A DNA stretch of 64,000 nucleotides from Luteipulveratus halotolerans (GTDB taxonomy: Bacteria; Actinomycetota; Actinomycetes; Actinomycetales; Dermatophilaceae). The stretch lies in NCBI RefSeq assembly GCF_001247745.1, contig NZ_LAIR01000002.1, forward strand, positions 310,001 to 374,000, in the 5' to 3' direction. Every line of letters starts with the position of its first letter. Position 1 is the stretch's first letter. Below the pieces are notes generated by a model. That model saw nothing but the letters and a program-made list of their open reading frames with translations, was not told where the DNA came from and searched no databases. The position numbers and the translations under genes are program-made. Shown in pieces: positions 57,077 to 64,000 of this stretch.

Positions 57077-58074
57077 CGACGACCCTGCCCACCACGCTGC
57101 GCCTCGGCACCCGACGCAGCGAGCTCGCCACCACCCAGTCGACCTGGGTGGCTGACCGGCTGCGCGAGCTCGGCCACCAGGTCGAGCTCGTCGAGATCGT
57201 CACCGAGGGCGACACCAACCTCGCGCCGATGACCACCATCGGCGGCACAGGGGTGTTCGCCGCTGCGATCCGGCAGGCGCTGCTGCGCGACGAGGTCGAC
57301 ATCGCGGTGCACTCGCTCAAGGACCTGCCGGTCGCACCCGAGCCCGGCCTGGTCATCGCCGCGATCCCGGTGCGCGAGGACCCGCGTGACGTGCTCGTCG
57401 CCCGTGACGGCCTCACGCTCGGTGAGATCCCGGCCGGCGGCGTGATCGGCACCGGCTCGACGCGTCGAGCCGCTCAGATCAACGCGCTCGGCCTCGGCGT
57501 CGAGGTCCGCGGCATCCGCGGCAACGTCGGCACCCGCATGGCCCGGATCGACTCCGGCGAGTGCGACGCCGTCGTCCTGGCGCGCGCCGGGCTCGCCCGG
57601 CTGGGCCTGCTCGACCGAGCCACCGAGGTCATCGACCCGCTGCAGATGCTGCCGGCGCCCGGGCAGGGCGCGCTGGCCATCGAGTGCCGTGAGAGCGACA
57701 CCGCGCTGGTCGAGGCGCTGCGCGCGATCGACGACGCCGACACCCGCGCGGCCACCACCGCCGAGCGAGCCCTCCTGCAGACCTTGGAGGCCGGCTGCTC
57801 CGCTCCGGTCGGAGCGCTCGCCGAGGTCGCCGAGGAGGAGGACGGCCGGCTCGTCATCTCGCTGCGCGCCTTCGTCGGCACGCTCGACGGCTCGCTCGAG
57901 CTGCGCCGGTCGTGGGTCGGCCCGTACGACACCCCCGAGCAGGTGGGCCGCGGGCTGGCGGCCGTCCTGCTCGAGGACGGCGCTGCCGATGCCGTCCGAA
58001 AACCTGCAGGTCCCAGCCAACCGTCCCCCGAACGCCGCACAGAAGTACCCAACGCCACGGAGCGTGAGAAGTGA
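57073..58074 (+). CDS. hemC: Porphobilinogen deaminase (hydroxymethylbilane synthase)
   Basis: A 333-residue enzyme that joins four porphobilinogens. It opens LRLGTRRSELATTQSTWVAD; then TIGGTGVFAAAIRQALLRDEVDIAVHSLKDLPV, IGTGSTRRAAQINAL, VRGIRGNVGTRMARIDSGECDAVVLARAGLARLGL, and the cofactor Cys in LQTLEAGCSAPVGALAEV. The C-terminus has a hydrophilic tail (PAGPSQPSPERRTEVPN) beyond the family norm. Starts at GTG 57073, overlapping hemA by 4 bases. Confidence 0.95.
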   Translation: MTTTLPTTLRLGTRRSELATTQSTWVADRLRELGHQVELVEIVTEGDTNLAPMTTIGGTGVFAAAIRQALLRDEVDIAVHSLKDLPVAPEPGLVIAAIPVREDPRDVLVARDGLTLGEIPAGGVIGTGSTRRAAQINALGLGVEVRGIRGNVGTRMARIDSGECDAVVLARAGLARLGLLDRATEVIDPLQMLPAPGQGALAIECRESDTALVEALRAIDDADTRAATTAERALLQTLEAGCSAPVGALAEVAEEEDGRLVISLRAFVGTLDGSLELRRSWVGPYDTPEQVGRGLAAVLLEDGAADAVRKPAGPSQPSPERRTEVPNATEREK

Positions 58075-59704
58075 GCACCACGATGAAGTCCGCCAAGTCC
58101 AAGGCCCCGGCTCGTGTCGCGTTCGTCGGCGCCGGCCCCGGCGACCCGGGCCTGCTGACCCTGCGCGCGGTCGAGCTGCTGGCTGCCGCCGACGCGGTGG
58201 TCATCGACCAGGTCGCGCGTGAGGCGTTCCTCACCGGCCTGATCGGTGAGGACGTCGAGATCGTCGACGCCGGCCACGGCGAGACGGGTCAGGCCCTCAC
58301 GACCGCCTCTCGCGCCAAGCTCGTGGTCCGCGCAGCCAAGAACGCCGGCGGCGAGGGCGACCACCTCGTCGTACGCCTGATGGACGGCGACCCGGCCACG
58401 TTCAACGGGCTCGCCGAGGAGGCGCTCGCCTGCCACAAGGCCGGTGTGCCGTTCGAGATCGTGCCCGGCGTCAGCGCCGTCGGCGCGGTGCCGGCGTACG
58501 CCGGTGTGCCGCTCACGACGTCGTCGTCGCGTGCCGTGCACGTCGTCCCCGCACGCGAGACCAAGGTCGACTGGAGCCGGTCGGTCGACAAGGACGTCAC
58601 GGTCGTCGTGCTCGGTGCGCCCGACACGCTCGCGCCCGCCCTGGCCAACCTGCTCGACGCCGGTCGTGACCCCCAGACGCCGGTGGCGCTCACCGCGCAG
58701 GGCACCACGATCCAGCAGTCCACCCGCACGACCACGCTCGGTGAGGTCGAGGCGCTCCTCAAGCGCGGCGGCGTACCCTTCCCGACCCTGGCCGTCGTCG
58801 GCTCCTCGGTCGACCTGCGCGAGCAGCTCTCGTGGTGGGAGACCAAGCCGCTGTACGGCTGGAACATCCTGGTGCCGCGCACCAAGGACCAGGCGGGTTC
58901 GATGACCAAGCGCCTGGGCTCGTATGGCGCGTCCAGCGACATCGTCCCGACGATCAGCGTCGAGCCGCCGCGCACGCCGCAGCAGATGGAGCGCGCGGTC
59001 AAGGGCCTGGTCACGGGCCGCTACGAGTGGATCGGCTTCACCTCGCAGAACGCCGTGCGTGCGGTCCGCGAGAAGTTCGTCGAGTACGGCCTCGACGTCC
59101 GGGCGTTCGCCGGCCTCAAGATCGCCGCCGTCGGCGGGGTCACCGCTGACGCGCTGCGCGACTGGGGCCTGGAGCCCGACCTGGTGCCGAGCGGCGAGCA
59201 GTCCGCCCGCGGCCTGCTCGAGGACTGGCCCGACTTCGATGAGCTGGTCGACCCGATCAACCGGGTCTTCCTGCCTCGCGCCGACATCGCGACCGACACC
59301 CTGGTGGCCGGTCTGCAGGAGATCGGCTGGGAGGTCGACGACGTCACGGCCTACCGCACCGTGCGCGCTGCTCCGCCGGCGCCCGAGGTGCGTGAGGCGA
59401 TCAAGACCGGCAAGTTCGACGCCGTCTGCTTCACCTCGTCCTCGACCGTACGCAACCTGGTCGGCATCGCCGGCAAGCCGCACGCCTCGACCGTCGTCGC
59501 CTGCATCGGGCCGGCCACCGCCAAGACGGCTGAGGAGCACGGCCTGCGGGTCGACGTCCTGGCCGCTGAGGCGTCCGCCGAGGCGCTCGTCGACGCGCTG
59601 GCCGACTTCGGTCGCGGGCTCATGCTCGAGGCGTCCGAGGCCGGTGAGCCGGTGCGTCGTCCGAGCGAGAAGAAGAAGGCAGGGTCGCGGCGGAAGGCCA
59701 AGGC

Positions 59705-59708
<4 letters not shown>
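58071..59708 (+). CDS. hemD: Uroporphyrinogen-III synthase fused to a diverged C-methyltransferase domain
   Basis: A 545-residue fusion. Residues about 14-255 follow a uroporphyrinogen-III C-methyltransferase plan (RVAFVGAGPGDPGLLTLRAVELL, EIVPGVSAVGAVPAYAGVPLT), but the SAM-binding GGDPxxFGRG block is MDGDPATFNGLAEE. Residues about 270-515 are HemD: WNILVPRTKDQAGSMTKRL, WIGFTSQNAVRAVRE, VFLPRADIATDTL, FDAVCFTSSSTVRNL and VACIGPATAKTAEE, the closing of hydroxymethylbilane to uroporphyrinogen III. The tail is Lys/Arg-rich. This fusion is normal in actinobacteria. GTG 58071 overlaps hemC. Confidence 0.92.
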
Positions 59709-60727
<1,019 letters not shown>

Positions 60728-60755
60728 CGTTCTCGTCAGCGTTCGGTGGCGGCTC

Positions 60756-60773
60756 CGTGAAGGATCGGTGAAG
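60756..60773 (+). promoter_or_regulatory. Possible PHO box (direct repeat, 11-bp period)
   Basis: CGTGAAG (60756-60762) and GGTGAAG (60767-60773) are 11 bp apart; on the other strand they read CTTCACC and CTTCACG, like the GTTCACC units bound by actinobacterial PhoP. About 80 bases before the phosphatase gene. Short and reversed relative to the gene, so tentative. Confidence 0.35.
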
Positions 60774-60852
60774 TCAACCGCGCCCTGTCGCATCCGCAGC
60801 CTCGGTCTCGTTGGATGGTGACGACCGTTCCGACGACCACCCTGGGGTGCCC

Positions 60853-62430
60853 ATGTCCGGCCCGAACGATCCGAACCTCTCTCGTCGCGGCCTCCTCGGC
60901 CTGGGCGCTGCTGCGGCCGCGGCACCGCTGCTCACCTCGGCCTCGTCGCCGGCCCAGGGCGCGCCTGTGCCGCGCGGCCTGTTCTCGCTCGGGGTGGCCT
61001 CGGGTGACCCGCTTCCGGACGGTTTCGTCCTGTGGACCCGTCTGGCACCCGAGCCGTTGGCGCCGGACGGCGCTGCAGGCATGCCGCCGCACTCGGTGCC
61101 GGTGCAGTGGCAGGTCGCGACCGACCCGTCGTTCCGATCGGTCGCCCGGCGAGGTACGACTGTCGCGACACCGCAGTGGAACCACTCGGTACACGTTGAC
61201 GTGCAGGGTCTGCAGCCGGGCCGGGAGTACTGGTACCGCTTCCGCGCCGCGGGCCAGATCTCGACCGTCGGGCGAGCAGTCACGGCGCCCGCGGTCGGAG
61301 CCGCCGTGGGCGCGTTGTCCTTCGCGTTCGCGAGCTGTCAGAACTACCCGGAGGGCTACTTCACCGCGTTCGGTGACATAGCCCTCCAGGACCTCGACCT
61401 GATTGTGCACCTCGGCGACTACATCTACGAGGGCGCCGGCGCGAGCGCGATCGGACGGTCGCACCTGCCGACGCACGAGGTCTTCAGCCTGGCCGACTAC
61501 CGCATCCGCCATACCCAGTACCGCACCGACCCCGATCTGCAGCTCGCGCACGCCCATGCACCGTGGATCGCGATCCTGGACGACCACGAGGTCGAGAACG
61601 ACTGGGCCGGCGACATCTCCCAGCCTGACAACGAGCCCGACCAGGACCCGGTGGTCTTCCGGCAGCGGCGCGCGGCGGCGTACCAGGCGTACTGGGAGAA
61701 CATGCCGATGCGGCGGGCCTCGCGCCCGAGCGGGCCCGAGATGCGACTGTTCCGCAGCTTCACCTACGGTGACCTGCTGCACCTGGACGTGCTGGACACC
61801 CGTCGCTACAGGGACGACCAGATCCTCGGCTGCGCCGAACCGTGTGACGCTCGGTGGGACCCGAACCGGCAGATGCTCGGCGAGCAGCAGGAGGCGTGGC
61901 TGCTCGACAGCCTCGGTCGGTCACAGGCCCGCTGGAACGTCCTGGGCAACCAGGTGTACATGAGCGACTCCGACCACACCGCGGGCCCGGGCGAGTCGTA
62001 CAGCACTGACACGTGGGCCAACTACGCCGGTGCCCGGCAGCGTCTGTTCGCCGGGCTGCGCGACCGCGAGGTCGACAACTTCGTCGTCATCACGGGCGAC
62101 GCGCATCGCAGTGTCGCGGGTGACCTGCTCGCGGACTTCCGCGACGACGCCTCGGCGGTCGTCGGCGCCGAGTTCCTCGGCACCTCGATCAGCTCGGGCG
62201 GCAATGGATCCGACCAGGACGCCCTCGGCAAGGTGTGGCTGGATGAGAACCCGTACATGAAGTTCCACAACAAGCAGCGCGGCTACCAGGTGTGTCGCCT
62301 CGACCACCGTGAGCTCGTCACGGAGTACCGGGTGATCGACCAGGTCACGCGTCCGGGAGGGACCGTGACGACGCGCGCGAAGGCGTATGTCGAGGCCGGT
62401 CGACCTGGTGTCGCGCAGATCGAGAGCTGA
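60853..62430 (+). CDS. Tat-exported PhoD-family alkaline phosphatase/phosphodiesterase
   Basis: A 525-residue secreted enzyme that releases phosphate from esters. The twin-arginine signal is NLSRRGLLGLGAAAAAAPLL, cleaved near AQGAP. Next is an N-terminal beta domain (LFSLGVASGDPLPDGFVLWTRL ... YWYRFRAAGQISTVGRAVTAP) and the PhoD catalytic domain: FAFASCQNYPEGYFTAF, DLIVHLGDYIYEG, AILDDHEVENDWAGD, WNVLGNQVYMSD, VVITGDAHRSVAGDL. The metal ligands Cys, Asp, His are visible. ATG 60853 follows TGGGGTG. PhoD enzymes are calcium- and iron-dependent and induced by phosphate shortage in related organisms. Confidence 0.92.
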   Translation: MSGPNDPNLSRRGLLGLGAAAAAAPLLTSASSPAQGAPVPRGLFSLGVASGDPLPDGFVLWTRLAPEPLAPDGAAGMPPHSVPVQWQVATDPSFRSVARRGTTVATPQWNHSVHVDVQGLQPGREYWYRFRAAGQISTVGRAVTAPAVGAAVGALSFAFASCQNYPEGYFTAFGDIALQDLDLIVHLGDYIYEGAGASAIGRSHLPTHEVFSLADYRIRHTQYRTDPDLQLAHAHAPWIAILDDHEVENDWAGDISQPDNEPDQDPVVFRQRRAAAYQAYWENMPMRRASRPSGPEMRLFRSFTYGDLLHLDVLDTRRYRDDQILGCAEPCDARWDPNRQMLGEQQEAWLLDSLGRSQARWNVLGNQVYMSDSDHTAGPGESYSTDTWANYAGARQRLFAGLRDREVDNFVVITGDAHRSVAGDLLADFRDDASAVVGAEFLGTSISSGGNGSDQDALGKVWLDENPYMKFHNKQRGYQVCRLDHRELVTEYRVIDQVTRPGGTVTTRAKAYVEAGRPGVAQIES

Positions 62431-62512
62431 CCTGCACGAGTAGGACAGCGCACCTCTTGCCGCTACCGTTGAACCGACGCGGAACGGCCGCGTCGGCCGA
62501 TCGAGGAGTGAC

Positions 62513-63544
62513 ATGCGCAGCCCCCGTGCGGGTCGACTACGGGCGAGCGTTCTCGTCTGCGCGTTCGCCTCGGTCGTCGCCCTCGTGGCACACCCGAGCG
62601 CTCACGCCGACCGGCCCTCGGCGCCCGTGCTCACCGGCACCCCGCTCGTGGCCGGAGCCGCCGCCGCGCAGCTCGGCGCCACCGCCGCACCCACGGCCCA
62701 GGTGGTCGTCAGGTCCGCTGCCGTCTCCACCACCCAGGCCGTGGTCACCGTCGACACCGCTGGCTGGAAGCTCGCGACCGACGTGGTCCGGCTCCTGGCG
62801 GCCGACGGCACGCCGATCGCCGATGCCCACCTGACCCGCAGCGGCAAGGCGGTCATCCCGGTCACCGTCAAGCCGTCCGGCACGCGGCCCGTCGTCGTGA
62901 CGTTCCCCGGTACGACGACACGACGCCCGGTGGTCGCGAGCACGGCGCCGGCGTTGCTCGCCACCTCCCAGTGGCGCGTCGTCAACAAGGTGACGCCGGC
63001 CGGCCCGTCGTACAAACCGCGTGAGCTGGTCGTCGGCTCCCGCGTTCAGATCGACCGCCGAGCCGCCGCCCCGCTCGCGGCCATGATCAAGGCCGCGGCC
63101 GCGGACAAGGCCGGTTTCTACGCCTCCAACGGCTATCGCGCGTACGGCTGGCAGCAGGGGCTCTACACCTCCTACGCCCGCCGCGACGGCGCCCTTGCAG
63201 CCGACTCCTACTCCGCCCGCCCGGGCTACAGCGAGCACCAGACCGGGCTGGCGTTCGACGCGAAGGCCATCGACAACCGGTGCTCGCTGCAGGCCTGCTT
63301 CGGTCGTACGCCGTCGGGCCGCTGGCTCGCGGCCCACGCCCCGGCGTACGGCTTCCTCGTGCGCTACACCCCGGTCAACTCGGTGATCACGGGCTACTCG
63401 CCCGAGCCGTGGCACCTGCGCTACGTCGGCACCTGGATGACCGCCTACCTCAAGGAGTCGGGCGAGACCTCGCTCGAGGAGGCACTCGGCCTGCCGGCAG
63501 CGCCCGACTACATCGGCCCCAACGCCTTCGCCGCCAACCCGTAA
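62513..63544 (+). CDS. Secreted D-alanyl-D-alanine carboxypeptidase (VanY/M15 type)
   Basis: A 343-residue exported wall enzyme. The signal peptide is LRASVLVCAFASVVALVAHPSAHA. Residues about 45-160 form a Thr/Val-rich beta domain; the C-terminal M15 peptidase shows YASNGYRAYGWQQGLYTSYARRDG, SARPGYSEHQTGLAFDAKA with the zinc ligands His and Asp, and EPWHLRYVGTWMTAYLKE with Glu and the third His ligand. It trims the last D-Ala of stem peptides outside the membrane. It is a single gene after phoD, with a strong terminator behind it. Confidence 0.9.
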   Translation: MRSPRAGRLRASVLVCAFASVVALVAHPSAHADRPSAPVLTGTPLVAGAAAAQLGATAAPTAQVVVRSAAVSTTQAVVTVDTAGWKLATDVVRLLAADGTPIADAHLTRSGKAVIPVTVKPSGTRPVVVTFPGTTTRRPVVASTAPALLATSQWRVVNKVTPAGPSYKPRELVVGSRVQIDRRAAAPLAAMIKAAAADKAGFYASNGYRAYGWQQGLYTSYARRDGALAADSYSARPGYSEHQTGLAFDAKAIDNRCSLQACFGRTPSGRWLAAHAPAYGFLVRYTPVNSVITGYSPEPWHLRYVGTWMTAYLKESGETSLEEALGLPAAPDYIGPNAFAANP

Positions 63545-63567
63545 GACCGCGGGCAGCGGACACACGA

Positions 63568-63602
63568 AACGGGCGGGACATCGTGACGACGTCCCGCCCG
63601 TT
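63568..63602. terminator. Bidirectional terminator hairpin
   Basis: AACGGGCGGGAC and GTCCCGCCCGTT (12 bp) pair across an 11-base interior that can pair further. It separates convergent genes. Confidence 0.85.
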
Positions 63603-63621
63603 CGGCGTACTGGGAGAGCGA

Positions 63622-64000
63622 TCAGGCCTGGACGAGCTCGATCTCCAGGAAGATCTTGATCTTGTCGCTGACGACGGCGCCGCCGCCCTCGGTGACCGCG
63701 TTGAACTGCACGTTGAAGTCCTTGCGGTTGATCTCGGTGCTGGCCTCGAAGCCGGCGCGGGCGCCCATGTTGGGGTCGTTGACGAAGCCGCCGTACTCCA
63801 GGTCGAAGGTCACCGGCTTGGTGACGTCCTTGATGGTGAGCTCGCCCTCGAGCGCGTCCTCGGTGACCTTGGTCGAGCGGAAGGTCATCGTCGGGTAGGT
63901 CGGGACGTCGAAGAAGTCGTTGGTGCGCAGGTGGCCGTCACGCTGCTCCTGCTGGGTGTCGATGGACGCCATCTGGACGGTCGCGACGACGGACGACGAC
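63622..64000 (-). CDS. YceI-family lipid-binding protein, 5' end cut by the window
   Basis: The last 125 or so residues of a YceI protein, a lipocalin-like barrel that binds isoprenoids. Visible motifs are VATVQMASIDTQQEQRDGHLRTNDFFDVPTYPTMTFRST, LEGELTIKDVTKPVTFDLEYGG, GFEASTEINRKDFNV and VVSDKIKIFLEIEL. The frame is open to position 64000, so the start and any signal lie outside. It is convergent with the VanY-type gene. The family is often cytosolic in actinobacteria. Confidence 0.9.
   Translation of the reverse strand, partial: SSSVVATVQMASIDTQQEQRDGHLRTNDFFDVPTYPTMTFRSTKVTEDALEGELTIKDVTKPVTFDLEYGGFVNDPNMGARAGFEASTEINRKDFNVQFNAVTEGGGAVVSDKIKIFLEIELVQA

Noticed and set aside
57474..59540. 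A 688-codon minus-strand open frame opposite hemC and hemD
   Set aside because: Both plus-strand genes are certain family members; the antisense product has no recognisable domain.

Overview
The window is high-GC actinobacterial DNA. The markers are the actinobacterial ribosomal protein bS22, a Rex regulator fused into a hemACDB operon, a mycothiol-type DinB/MDMPI protein, DisA, Tat-exported enzymes, and promoters of TANNNT type placed 6-7 bases before an ATG or GTG (leaderless mRNAs). The gene order ppx / sugar isomerase / proC / excisionase-type HTH / bS22 / epimerase / acyltransferase / glutaredoxin / hem genes matches the order known from mycobacteria and relatives. A Micrococcales member (Dermacoccaceae or Intrasporangiaceae type) is my best guess, from gene style only. 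I saw no rRNA, tRNA, CRISPR array or prophage.

Layout. 0-4 kb: the edge of a surface-polysaccharide locus (flippase fragment, low-molecular-weight tyrosine phosphatase, polyprenyl glycosylphosphotransferase). An ISL3-type insertion sequence (2175-3601, 8-bp target duplication) splits the transferase. 4-10.7 kb: two divergent LuxR-like regulators, a Tat-exported Cys-containing protein beside a MauE-thioredoxin membrane protein, an LCP protein, an N-acetylglutamate synthase, a Tat amidase and a lipoprotein. 10.7-13.9 kb: an ABC-2 exporter and gluconokinase. 14.3-24.1 kb: mutY, disA and radA, with a monosaccharide ABC transporter and its ROK regulator sitting between disA and radA. 24.1-27.6 kb: a flavin reductase and two flavin monooxygenases; the latter lie under a SAM-IV riboswitch, which points to organosulfur scavenging.

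27.6-38.5 kb is the most unusual region. Secreted peptidoglycan-degrading enzymes (GH19-like, M23, phage-tail-lysozyme, amidase), a small secreted protein and a frameshifted L,D-transpeptidase-like gene lie among two paralogous XRE/NB-ARC/TPR (STAND) regulators. The amidase has no signal peptide; its start codon overlaps the stop of a short Tat-leader ORF.

38.5-64 kb is mostly conserved chromosome: a methyltransferase pair, ppx and a sugar isomerase, an ArsR/SRPBCC/DinB cassette with two identical-type operators, an ATP-grasp/alpha-E/transglutaminase operon of unknown product, proline metabolism, acuC, the bS22 region, rex-hemA-hemC-hemD-hemB with a Rex operator, a Tat-exported PhoD phosphatase, a VanY-type carboxypeptidase and a partial YceI gene. 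Most convergent gene pairs are separated by strong hairpins.
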